Shown in pieces: positions 53,574 through 61,714 of a stretch of DNA of 64,000 nucleotides. The DNA is taken from NCBI GenBank assembly GCA_963819695.1, contig CAWFXD010000001.1, positions 620,001 through 684,000 of the forward strand, read 5' to 3'. The position numbers and the translations under genes are program-made. Under the pieces are notes generated by a model. That model worked only from the letters and a program-made list of their open reading frames with translations. It was not told the origin of the DNA and made no database searches. Each line of letters starts with the position of its first letter. Position 1 is the first letter of the stretch. The stretch comes from DASZIT01 sp963819695. GTDB lineage: Bacteria; Actinomycetota; Acidimicrobiia; Acidimicrobiales; RAAP-2.

Positions 53574-53773
53574 CTTCAGACCATATCCATCACGGGCAGG
53601 TAGCTGCTCCGGCGAGGATGTTGGAGCCGGGTCGGTGCAACCCTGACGTCCAGGTGGGGGAGATCACCCTCGGCGAGGCGGGCCTGTTCACTCGCGAAAT
53701 CTTCATCTTTGTAGACGATCCGGGTCCGATTCGAGTTGGCCGCGATGACGAATCGACCGGAAGGCGTTGGCGA

Positions 53774-56700
53774 CTACCGGAAGTCCCGTGACGGGGGGAC
53801 CGGGCCCAGTTCGATGGCGTCGATCCTCTCGGCGATGAGGTTGGTCGCCCCCTCGGACCGCTCCAGCCGGCCCCGCACCAGGAGGCCACGGGACGACCGG
53901 GCCGCGGACTTCCAGCGGACCCATGCCCCCCGGGAGCACACCACGTTGATCATGCCGGTCTCGTCTTCGAGGTTCAGGAAGACGGCGCCGTGGGCACTCT
54001 CGGGTTGCTGCCGGTGGGTCACCACCCCACTCACGGTGATCCGGCTGCCGGCCGGGGTGGCGTCCAACTTGTCCGTCCGGGTCACGCCGAGCGCATCGAG
54101 CCGGGGGCGCATCAGCTCCATGGCGGTGATGTCCGGGGCCATGCCCATCGACCACAGGTCGTCGGCCACGTCCTCCCAGGGGGTGGGAGTGGGGAGCGGA
54201 GGCGGCTCCGATCCGGTGACCACCCCGGGAAGCCGGTCGGCGGTGGCCTGGGCCGCCGCCCCCGCCGTCCACACCAGCGATCGCCGGTTCCGCCCCCAGC
54301 CCGCCCGCCCGTTTCCATTTCCGGAAGAGCCGTCGGTGCCGTTCGCGCCGGCGGGGGAGCCGCCCGACGACCGGCCGGGGCGATCGGTGGACAGGCCGTC
54401 GAGGGCCCCGGCGGTGGCCAGGGTCTCCAACTGGGCCCGGCTGACGCCGGCCCGGCGCACCAGGTCCTCCATCCCCGACCACGGCTGGCCGTCGGCGATC
54501 CTCTCCGCCGTCTCGTCGCCGATGCCCCGTACCGACGACAACCCGAGCCGGATCACCGGAGTCTCCCGGCCACCCCCGGCACCGTCCTCGAGCCAGGCCC
54601 CGGCCCGGCTGGCGTTCACGTCCGGACGCCGGATCTCCACCCCGTGCCGCTTGGCGTCGGCGATCAGGCTCTGGGGCGACCAGAAGCCCATGGGCTGGGC
54701 ATTCAACAACCCGGCGGTGAAGGCGGCCGGGTAGTGCACCTTGCACCAGGCGCTGGAGTACACCAGGTAGGCGAACGCCACCGAGTGGCTCTCGGGGAAG
54801 CCGAAGTTGGCGAAGGCGGCCAGCGCGGCAAAGACCTGCTCGGCCACGTCCACCCCGACGTCCCGGGCGGCCATGCCGGCGAACAGACGGCCGCGGAGCC
54901 GCTCCATCCGCTCCCCCGACCGCTTGGCGCTCATCGCCTGGCGCAGCTCGTCGGACTCGGCCGGGGAGAACCCGGCCACATCGATGGCGATCTGCATCAA
55001 CTGCTCCTGAAAGAGGGGGACGCCGAGGGTCCGCTTCAACGACGGCTCCAGCAACGGGTGCAGATAGGTGACGTCCTCGGTCCCGTTCCGCCGCCGGATG
55101 TAGGGGTGGACGGCATTCCCCTGGATCGGCCCGGGACGGATGAGGGCGACTTCGATGGCCAGGTCGTAGAAGCACCGGGGCCGCACCCGGGGGAGGGTGC
55201 CCATCTGGGCCCGGGACTCCACCTGGAAGACCCCGACGGTGTCGGCCCGGCACAACAGGTCGTAGACCTCGTCCTCCTGTTCGATGCGGGCCAGGTCGAT
55301 CTCGACCCCGTGGTACTCGCCCACCAGGTCGACCATGTGGTGGAGGGCGGTGAGCATGCCCAGGCCGAGGAGGTCGAACTTGACCAGCCCGGCCGCCGCG
55401 CAGTCGTCCTTGTCCCACTGGAGCACGCTGCGGCCCGGCATCCGGCCCCATTCCACCGGGCAGATCTCGACCACCGGCCGGTCGCAGATGACCATGCCCC
55501 CCGAGTGGATGCCCAGATGCCGGGGGAAGTCGACCACCTCGGTGGCCAGGTCCCGGACCAGCCGGGGGAGATCGTCACGATCGCCGAGCGGCTCACCCCG
55601 CTGCACCGACTTCGACCACCCGTCCACCTCCTCGAGGGAGTGGCCGAGGGCCTTGCCGATGTCGCGGATGGCCGACTTCGACCGGTAGGTGATGACGTTG
55701 GCGACCTGAGCGGCGTGCAGCCGGCCGTACCGCTCGTAGACGTACTGGATGGCCTCTTCCCGCCGGCCCGACTCGATGTCGACGTCGATGTCCGGCGGCC
55801 CGTCGCGGGCGGGGGAGAGGAACCGCTCGAACAGCAGCCCGAGGGAGACGGCGTCGACGTTGGTGATGCCCAGCGCGAAACAGACGGCGGAGGTGGCCGC
55901 CGAGCCCCGGCCCTGGTAGAAGATGTCGTTCTGGCGGCAGAAGGTCACGATGTCCCACACGGTGAGGAAGTAGCCGGGGAACCCGAGGGCATCGATGACG
56001 TCGAGCTCGTGGTCGAGCTGCTTCCAGGCCCCGGCCACCCGCTCGGCGTTCCGCGGCCCGTAGCGGTCGGTGGCGCCCCGGCGGACCAGCTCCACCAGCC
56101 AGGTCTGTTCGGTGTGGCCGGGCGGCACCGGAAAGTCGGGCAGCCGGGGCGCGACCAGGCGCAGGTCGAAGGCGCACTCGGCGGCGATCTCCGCCGAGTG
56201 CTCCACCGCCCCGGGCCAGCGGGCGAACCGCCGCCGCTGTTCGGCGTCGCCCCGGAGGCAGGCGCTGGGGGAGGGAGGCAACCAGCCCTCGAGGTGCTCG
56301 AGGGACTCCCGGGCCCGCACTGCGGCCAGGGCGGTGGCCAGCGGGAAACGGGAGGGGACGGCGTAATGGACGTTGTTGGTGGCCACCGGGGTGACCCCCC
56401 GATCGATGGCCAGCAGGGCCAGGGTGTCGTTGCGGGTGGTGTCGATGGGATCGCCGTGGTCCCACAACTCGACCGCCAGGCGGTCGCGACCGAACCGGTC
56501 GATCAGCTGGTCGAGGACCCGGCCGGCGGCGGCCGGGCCGCCGGTGGTGACGGCGGTGGCCAGCGCTCCCTTCCGGCACCCGGTGAGGATCTGCCAGTGA
56601 CCGTGGTGGCGGTCGGCCAGGTCGTCGAGGGTGATGATCGGCTTCCCCTTCTCGCCCCCGGCCAGATGGGCCTCGGCGATGCCGCGGCTGAGACGGGCAT

Positions 56701-56998
56701 AGCCGTCGGGATCCCGGGCCAGCACCACCAGATGGGCGCCGTCGGGATCGGGGACGCCGGTGCGGGACGGGGCCGGGGTTCCGGCCCCGGTGACGGTGAG
56801 CTCGGCCCCGAACACGGTGGGGAGGCCGAAGGCGCGGGCCGCCTCGGCGAACCGGACGGCGCCGTAGAGGCCGTCGTGGTCGGTGAGGGCGACCGCGGAG
56901 AGCCCCAGCCGGACGGCTTCGGCGGCGAGTTCCTCGGGGTGGCTGGCACCGTCGAGGAACGAGAAGTTGGAGTGGGTGTGCAGCTCGGCGTAGGTCAT
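53774..56998 (-). CDS. dnaE2: error-prone DNA polymerase, DnaE2
   Basis: 1074 residues, normal for DnaE2. An N-terminal PHP domain begins AELHTHSNFSFLDGASHPEEL with TDHDGLYG. The catalytic core has PDIDVDIESGRREEAIQYVYERYG, bearing the acidic catalytic residues, and HLGIHSGGMVI. The C-terminal OB domain follows (ITVSGVVTHRQQPESAHGAV). It lacks the tau-binding tail of replicative DnaE1. As the third gene of the imuA-imuB-dnaE2 unit, it is the polymerase that synthesises across damage when the SOS response is on. Confidence 0.95.
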   Translation of the reverse strand: MTYAELHTHSNFSFLDGASHPEELAAEAVRLGLSAVALTDHDGLYGAVRFAEAARAFGLPTVFGAELTVTGAGTPAPSRTGVPDPDGAHLVVLARDPDGYARLSRGIAEAHLAGGEKGKPIITLDDLADRHHGHWQILTGCRKGALATAVTTGGPAAAGRVLDQLIDRFGRDRLAVELWDHGDPIDTTRNDTLALLAIDRGVTPVATNNVHYAVPSRFPLATALAAVRARESLEHLEGWLPPSPSACLRGDAEQRRRFARWPGAVEHSAEIAAECAFDLRLVAPRLPDFPVPPGHTEQTWLVELVRRGATDRYGPRNAERVAGAWKQLDHELDVIDALGFPGYFLTVWDIVTFCRQNDIFYQGRGSAATSAVCFALGITNVDAVSLGLLFERFLSPARDGPPDIDVDIESGRREEAIQYVYERYGRLHAAQVANVITYRSKSAIRDIGKALGHSLEEVDGWSKSVQRGEPLGDRDDLPRLVRDLATEVVDFPRHLGIHSGGMVICDRPVVEICPVEWGRMPGRSVLQWDKDDCAAAGLVKFDLLGLGMLTALHHMVDLVGEYHGVEIDLARIEQEDEVYDLLCRADTVGVFQVESRAQMGTLPRVRPRCFYDLAIEVALIRPGPIQGNAVHPYIRRRNGTEDVTYLHPLLEPSLKRTLGVPLFQEQLMQIAIDVAGFSPAESDELRQAMSAKRSGERMERLRGRLFAGMAARDVGVDVAEQVFAALAAFANFGFPESHSVAFAYLVYSSAWCKVHYPAAFTAGLLNAQPMGFWSPQSLIADAKRHGVEIRRPDVNASRAGAWLEDGAGGGRETPVIRLGLSSVRGIGDETAERIADGQPWSGMEDLVRRAGVSRAQLETLATAGALDGLSTDRPGRSSGGSPAGANGTDGSSGNGNGRAGWGRNRRSLVWTAGAAAQATADRLPGVVTGSEPPPLPTPTPWEDVADDLWSMGMAPDITAMELMRPRLDALGVTRTDKLDATPAGSRITVSGVVTHRQQPESAHGAVFLNLEDETGMINVVCSRGAWVRWKSAARSSRGLLVRGRLERSEGATNLIAERIDAIELGPVPPSRDFR

Positions 56999-57022
56999 GG
57001 TTTCTCGAGGGATGTGGTGGCG

Positions 57023-58111
57023 TCAGTCGTAGGTGGCCTCCACCCACCACCGGCCCCGTTCGGCGAGGAGGAGGCGGGCATGGGCACCGGCCACCACCTG
57101 CATGCGGGCGCTCCGCCGGCGGGAACGGGACCACCACCGTTCGTCGGTCGGCCACGGCCCGGCCCAGGCCGTCACCGCCGTCCAGGGATGGCGTTCCACC
57201 GACAGGCGGTCGGGGATGGCGGTGAGGAGCCCCCGGCCCGAGACGGCCACCGGGGTCCCGCCCCCGTCGACCAGCTCGGCCGGGAGGGGGTCGGCATGGA
57301 CGGTGGACGGGGCCGGAGGTGGGATCCGACCCGGCCAGGGAGCGTGGAGGGTGGAGGTGTCGGGTGCCTCGTGGGCATTCCAGGTGACGAACCGGGCCCG
57401 CTCGGACGGGCTGCGCCCTCCCTGGAGCCGGACGGTGACCACGCTGTCGGGACCGAGGAGATGCTGGACGGCGGCCAGGGCGCGGCCGGCGCGGGCGTCG
57501 GTATCGCTCACCCCTCCCCAGAATCCGGACTGGCCGGCCACCGCCGGGGCCCCGTTGCGCAACCGGTCGACCCGTCGACCGGTGGCCGAGAGGCGCAGCC
57601 CACCCGGCTCGCGGAGCTCGCCGCTCTGCCCGGAGGCCACCAGATGGCAGACGACGCCGTCGGCCCCGAAGCGGCCGAGGACGTGGGGCTCGGGGAGGGA
57701 GGCGAAGTCCCCGACGGTGCGGAGGCCCAATCGCTCCAATAATTCGGCCAGTTCGGGATTTCCCAGTGCCTCCACCGGAAACGGGGCGAGGAACTCCCGG
57801 GTCTTCCCGGCCGGGACGACCCGGCCGGCGCGGGCGGCCAGGACCGCGGCGAACAGCCCGTCGGCGATGCCCACCTCGACCGGGGTGACTTCGGCGGCCA
57901 CCGCGGCGATCAACACCACCAGCGCCTCCTCGCCCCCGAAATAGCGGGCCGGCCCGCGGGCCGGGAGCGAGCAGATGCCGGGTCGGACGACGGTGATCCA
58001 CGGGCAGTAGGCCTCCACCGCGCCGACCACCTCGATGAACTGCCGGAGCGCGGCTCCCCCTTCGTCCTCCTCGAGGAGCTCGGGACAGCGAACGACGAGC
58101 AGGCGGTCCAT
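57023..58111 (-). CDS. imuB: ImuB: inactive Y-family polymerase-like mutasome subunit, short N terminus
   Basis: 362 residues from ATG 58111, two bases after imuA. It contains VRPGICSLPARGPARYFGGEEALV, the diagnostic ImuB segment, then GIADGLFAAVLAA and LERLGLRTVGDFASLPEPHVLGRFG (thumb/HhH), a finger-like RLSATGRRVDRLRNGA region and a C terminus with RWWVEATYD. Compared with mycobacterial ImuB (~500 residues) it begins late: the N-terminal ~80 residues of the palm are missing. ImuB is not a catalytic polymerase but couples DnaE2 to the sliding clamp; a clamp-binding motif is not obvious here. Confidence 0.85.
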   Translation of the reverse strand: MDRLLVVRCPELLEEDEGGAALRQFIEVVGAVEAYCPWITVVRPGICSLPARGPARYFGGEEALVVLIAAVAAEVTPVEVGIADGLFAAVLAARAGRVVPAGKTREFLAPFPVEALGNPELAELLERLGLRTVGDFASLPEPHVLGRFGADGVVCHLVASGQSGELREPGGLRLSATGRRVDRLRNGAPAVAGQSGFWGGVSDTDARAGRALAAVQHLLGPDSVVTVRLQGGRSPSERARFVTWNAHEAPDTSTLHAPWPGRIPPPAPSTVHADPLPAELVDGGGTPVAVSGRGLLTAIPDRLSVERHPWTAVTAWAGPWPTDERWWSRSRRRSARMQVVAGAHARLLLAERGRWWVEATYD

Positions 58112-58113
58112 GT

Positions 58114-58860
58114 TCAGTCCTCGACGCTCTCGACCGACCCGGTGGGTGACGGCAGCCACAGCTGTTGTACGACCGGCCGGGTCGCCGAACGACGACCGGT
58201 GGCGGTCACCGTCATCCGTCGCCGGCGGAGGTATCCCTCACCGGTTCCGATGCCGTCCCAGTGGATGGCATCGATGGTCAGGCGCATGTCGGGACACTCG
58301 GGCCACCCGGCCCGTCCCGGCAGCACGATGAGGATCGCCCGGCGTTCCTTGGCCCGGGCGATCAGACGTCGGGCCATGGCCGGCCGCGGGGGGAACGGCG
58401 GGCAGAGCACCACCAGGTCCGCCCCGTCGATCATGGCTGCGGTGGCCTCGGCCCACGCCGGACCCGGCCGGGGCACCAGGGCGAACCGGACCAGATCGAT
58501 CCCGAGGTCGCGGGCGGCCACCGCGCCCATCCCCGGGATCCCGACCGCCGCGCACCACGACCCGGCTTGCGATGCCCGGGCCACCAGGGCCAGCGCCAGG
58601 GTGACCCCGCCGCCGACCGCCCCTCCACCGCTCGTCCCATCGGTGCGGCCGGCGGGGCCGCCGCCGGTGACGACGATGGTGCTGCCCCGCCGGAGACTCC
58701 GGTCGGGGAACAGGCCGTCGAGAGGTGCGGCCACCGGCAGCAGGCGGGTCTGGCTCGACGAGGTCGGCCGGGTGCGCTCGGCCAGGATGGCCAGGGGCTC
58801 CTTACTCTTCTCCCTGGTCAGAGCGGTGCCAACCGACGGGTCGGCCGATGATACGAACAT
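58114..58860 (-). CDS. imuA: ImuA-like (ImuA') RecA-fold mutasome subunit
   Basis: About 248 residues from ATG 58860. The RecA-like core has STIVVTGGGPAGRTDG in place of a strict P-loop, then GGGVTLALALVARASQAGSWCAAVGIPGMGAVAARDLGIDLVRFALVP and ADLVVLCPPFPPRPAMARRL. Basic C terminus. The likely start ATG lies inside the LexA box, so either the message is leaderless or the true start is downstream. First gene of the SOS mutasome, immediately before imuB. Confidence 0.72.
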   Translation of the reverse strand: MFVSSADPSVGTALTREKSKEPLAILAERTRPTSSSQTRLLPVAAPLDGLFPDRSLRRGSTIVVTGGGPAGRTDGTSGGGAVGGGVTLALALVARASQAGSWCAAVGIPGMGAVAARDLGIDLVRFALVPRPGPAWAEATAAMIDGADLVVLCPPFPPRPAMARRLIARAKERRAILIVLPGRAGWPECPDMRLTIDAIHWDGIGTGEGYLRRRRMTVTATGRRSATRPVVQQLWLPSPTGSVESVED

Positions 58861-58869
58861 ATGTTCGTA
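58852..58869. promoter_or_regulatory. LexA (SOS) box of the mutasome operon
   Basis: A perfect 18-base palindrome TACGAACATATGTTCGTA, matching the actinobacterial LexA box CGAACRNRYGTTYG. It overlaps the imuA start. A TATCAT sequence just downstream (58853-58848 on the minus strand) could be the -10. Confidence 0.85.
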
Positions 58870-58891
58870 CAGTAGTCCGTCGCTGGCGGGG

Positions 58892-59080
58892 GTGCTCCGG
58901 CGATGTTCCCGGTCCTTCTTCGAGGGCGCCACCGGGTTTTCCGGCGGCCTTCTTCGGGAGTGCTCCGGCGATGTTCCCGGTCCTTCTTCGAGGGCGCCAC
59001 CGGGTTTTCCGGCGGCCTTCTTCGAGGGTGCCGAGGGTGCCCACCGGGTTTTCCGTGGTCTTCCGGTGACATTGGTGTGG
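58892..59080 (-). repeat. 68-base direct tandem duplication plus degenerate third copy, upstream of the SOS promoter
   Basis: The segment beginning GTGCTCCGGCGATGTTCCCG at 58892 repeats at 58960 with near-perfect identity (unit 68 bases, 58892-58959 and 58960-59027). A third partial copy sharing CACCGGGTTTTCCG follows to about 59080. The unit is not a multiple of three, so no frame stays open through it. Confidence 0.85.
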
Positions 59081-59356
59081 CCTCATTGGGCCGGCAGAGG
59101 ATCGGCGAAATATCTTCAAAAAATTTCTCCGGTGTGCACCACATGAGCCGGTCGGCTGGATACGATGTGGCCACCAGAGAGAGGAGGTGGTCCAACTGCA
59201 CAATCAACGTTTTGGGATCCTGGAGGTGACTGGCCGCTAAGGCGGCCCGCTGTACCACCTGGCGAAATCCAGCCAGCACCCACTGGGCGACTTAGCCGGG
59301 CCCCTATCCCACCCGGCGCAGTAGGGAACTCAGTGCCTTACTCAGCAAATGTTGCA
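59081..59356. other. non-coding stretch upstream of the mutasome
   Basis: A minus-strand frame from 59279 (GTG) runs into the tandem repeat and has a few protein-like segments, but no domain is recognised. No RNA gene was identified. Confidence 0.35.
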
Positions 59357-59388
59357 GCGACAGGGCGCCCTCCGGGGCGCTCTGTCGC
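59357..59388 (-). terminator. hairpin 14-base stem, likely terminator of the right-end operon
   Basis: Bases 59357-59370 pair with 59375-59388 around a TCCG tetraloop, with one G-U pair. It lies ~110 bases after the stop of the NIPSNAP-like gene on the minus strand. Confidence 0.6.
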
Positions 59389-59498
59389 GTCCGGGAGGAC
59401 ACTTCGCCCGCCGGACATTTCCGAAAGCGAGACTCGCCATGGGAAGCCCGAACCAGAGCGGGTGTGTCAAATGGTTCATGACATGTCTTGAGCCCGGG

Positions 59499-60233
59499 CT
59501 ATTCCTCCCAGTCGAGCTGGTCGGAGCGGGCCGGCTGGCGCTGGGTCCGGAACGGGGACAGGGGGGCGTCGACCAACAGGAACCGCTGCACCGAGGTGGT
59601 CTCCACCAGGTTCCGGCGCCGCCACTTGGCCAGCGCCGGATGGGTCCGGCCGGCCTTCTCGAACTCGGCCCACTGTTCCCAGGTCGGGATGGCCCACAGC
59701 AGAAAGCACTCGGAATCGTCGATCATCAGGGTCTCCCAGGCGCCGGCCAGCTCCCAGCCGAACTCCTCGTAGACGGGGATGGCCTCCTGCCGGACGATCT
59801 CCAGGTACTCGGCCGAGGTGCCGGGCGGGACCCGCACCCACTCGTGGGCGTAGGTCTCGCCGGTCACGCCATCGGCGCACAGCTCCGCGCTGGTGCGGGT
59901 CCAGGGGGCGGGGGCCAACAGGCGATCGATCCCACCGGACCGGAAGTTGGCGGCGGTGGCCCACCATTTGGCCAGCTTCGGATCCTGCAGGGTGGTGTGG
60001 TTGAACTCGTAGCGGAACGAGGTGGCCAGTCCGTCGAGGCCGTCCTCCTCCCACAGGTTGACGACTTCGGGCCACCTCCGGGTGCTTCCCACCACTCCCC
60101 ACACCCCGTAGCAGAGCTGGTTGCGTTCCTCCTGGGCCGAGGGGCTGAAGTTGGCCGTCATGTGGTGCATGTAGTCGGCGCGGTGGTGGCCGATGATGTC
60201 GATGAACTCGTGGATGTAGACCTTGTCGTTCAC
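59499..60233 (-). CDS. NIPSNAP-like ferredoxin-fold protein of a CoA-pathway operon
   Basis: 244 residues. Two ferredoxin-like halves are suggested: VYIHEFIDIIGHHRADYMHHMTANFSPSAQEERNQL with GVWGVVGSTRRWPEVVNLWEE in the first, and TYAHEWVRVPPGTSAEYLEIVRQ with LLWAIPTWEQWAEFEKAG in the second. Both repeat a W-P-x-V/W-x-E strand. Such proteins cluster with steroid or aromatic CoA-catabolic genes in actinobacteria; their role is unknown. It ends the right-hand operon. Confidence 0.7.
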   Translation of the reverse strand: MNDKVYIHEFIDIIGHHRADYMHHMTANFSPSAQEERNQLCYGVWGVVGSTRRWPEVVNLWEEDGLDGLATSFRYEFNHTTLQDPKLAKWWATAANFRSGGIDRLLAPAPWTRTSAELCADGVTGETYAHEWVRVPPGTSAEYLEIVRQEAIPVYEEFGWELAGAWETLMIDDSECFLLWAIPTWEQWAEFEKAGRTHPALAKWRRRNLVETTSVQRFLLVDAPLSPFRTQRQPARSDQLDWEE

Positions 60234-60237
60234 GGCG

Positions 60238-61152
60238 TCACGCCCGGATGCCCGGGGCCCGGCTCCCGAAGATGTCGACGGCTATCCGCGCGCCCAGCCT
60301 CTCGGCGTTCCAGCGCTTCTCGCCGCTGGAGATGGTGGCGGCTTCGTGCCAGCCCTTCATGTGGAAGATCTTGTCGTGGATGACCCGGAACACCTGACCG
60401 GTGACGTACTGGGCCTCGTCGCTGGAGAGCCACGCCACCAAAGGTGAGCTTCCCGCCGGATCCATGGGGTGGTATTCGTCCTCGGCCAGCTCGTCCGGCT
60501 CGAAGGCGTCCCCCTGGCCGCCGATGGTGGCTGTCAGCCGGGTCAAACCGCCGGGGCCGACGGCGTTGACGGTGACGCCGATGTTGGCCAGCTCGAGGCT
60601 GGTGGTCTGGGTCAGGCCGACGATGGCGGCCTTGGCGGTGGCGTAGTTCGACTGGCCGAAGTTTCCCTGCAGGCCGGCGCCCGAGGTGGTGTTGATGATG
60701 CGACCGCGGACCTCCTCCCCGGCCTTGGCCCGGTCCCGCCAGTGGATGGCCGCGAAGTGGGACATCAGCCAGGTGCCTCGAACGTGCACCCGCATGACGA
60801 GGTCGAAGTCTTCCGGCGACATGTTCCAGATGGCCCGGTCGCGGCCGATGCCGGCATTGTTGACCAGCACGTCGAGCCGGCCGAAGGCATCGACCGCCTG
60901 GCCGACGAGCTCCTGGGTGGCGGTCTCGTCGCCCACGTCACCGTAGTTGGCGACCGCGGTGCCGCCCCGGCCCTTGATGAGATCCACCGTGAGGTCGGCA
61001 TCGCTTCCGCGACCCGTCCCATCCACCGCGGCGCCGACGTCGTTGACGATCACCTTGGCTCCCCGGCGGGCCAGCTCGAGCGCGTGACCCCGGCCGATCC
61101 CGTGACCGGCGCCGGTGACGATGGCCACCCTTCCTGCCAAGAACTGCTCCAT
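60238..61152 (-). CDS. SDR of the multifunctional-enzyme (17beta-HSD4/FabG-like) type
   Basis: 304 residues from ATG 61152; the preceding TTG codon adds one. VAIVTGAGHGIGRGHALELARRGAKVIVNDVG (cofactor site), NNAGIGRDRAIWNMSPEDFD, INTTSGAGLQGNFGQSNYATAKAAIVGL (catalytic Ser, Tyr-x-x-x-Lys) are clear. The VNDVG and AAVDGTG features match hydroxyacyl-CoA dehydrogenases of the peroxisomal MFE-2 type, which act in beta-oxidation of branched and steroid-ring substrates. Confidence 0.88.
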   Translation of the reverse strand: MEQFLAGRVAIVTGAGHGIGRGHALELARRGAKVIVNDVGAAVDGTGRGSDADLTVDLIKGRGGTAVANYGDVGDETATQELVGQAVDAFGRLDVLVNNAGIGRDRAIWNMSPEDFDLVMRVHVRGTWLMSHFAAIHWRDRAKAGEEVRGRIINTTSGAGLQGNFGQSNYATAKAAIVGLTQTTSLELANIGVTVNAVGPGGLTRLTATIGGQGDAFEPDELAEDEYHPMDPAGSSPLVAWLSSDEAQYVTGQVFRVIHDKIFHMKGWHEAATISSGEKRWNAERLGARIAVDIFGSRAPGIRA

Positions 61153-61249
61153 CAACTCTTTCCTTGCCGCTCGTCGGAACCAACCACCTCAGGGCGGACA
61201 GGTTCGTGCGTGACGTGAGCCCACGACGCTCCGGTGGGGTCGATGTATA

Positions 61250-61714
61250 TTACATATAGAGAGTTTGCATCGAGTAGAGCAGCGCCGGCCGCTCGGCGCC
61301 GACCACCGCGATCTCGATATCGGTGGTGAGCAAAGTGCCCTTGGGTCGAGCCACCGCCTCGACGAGCCGGCTGCGGCTGTGAACCTGGGATCCGGCCGGC
61401 ACCGGTGCCACGAATCGCAATTTGTCGGCGCCGTAGTTGGCCGCATTGGTTTGACCGGTGATCGTCACCATGTCCTCGGCCATGAGGTGAGGGATGAGGC
61501 TGAGGGTCAGGAACCCGTGGGCGACCGGGCCGCCGAAGGTACTTTCCTTGAGCGCCCGCTCGACGTCCACATGGATCCACTGGCGGTCGCCGGTGAGCTC
61601 GGCGAACCGGTCGATCATCTCCTGGGTCACCGTCAGTTCCGGTCCCCACTCGCCGAACTCCCCGGTTGCCGCGGCGTTGAGCGCGTCGATGTCGTCGAAC
61701 CGGATGGTCGTCAT
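61250..61714 (-). CDS. MaoC-like (R)-specific enoyl-CoA hydratase
   Basis: 154 residues. Hot-dog fold with the hydratase motif VTQEMIDRFAELTGDRQWIHVDVERA, where Asp and His are the catalytic dyad, and FGGPVAHGFLTLSLIPHL. The stop of this gene's upstream neighbour overlaps its ATG (ATGA at 61711-61714). It would catalyse a hydration step of the CoA pathway. Confidence 0.92.
   Translation of the reverse strand: MTTIRFDDIDALNAAATGEFGEWGPELTVTQEMIDRFAELTGDRQWIHVDVERALKESTFGGPVAHGFLTLSLIPHLMAEDMVTITGQTNAANYGADKLRFVAPVPAGSQVHSRSRLVEAVARPKGTLLTTDIEIAVVGAERPALLYSMQTLYM

Noticed and set aside
53990..57742. A 1250-residue + strand open frame opposite dnaE2 and imuB
   Set aside because: It is an antisense shadow made possible by high GC content; the minus strand carries DnaE2 and ImuB with intact motifs.
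58892..59080. Direct repeats as a possible CRISPR array
   Set aside because: Repeats are adjacent with no spacers, only two to three copies, and there are no cas genes in the window.
58818..59279. A minus-strand ORF of 153 residues reaching across the tandem repeat and LexA box
   Set aside because: No domain is recognisable, the second half is repeat-derived Arg/Pro-rich sequence, and it would run through the mutasome promoter.
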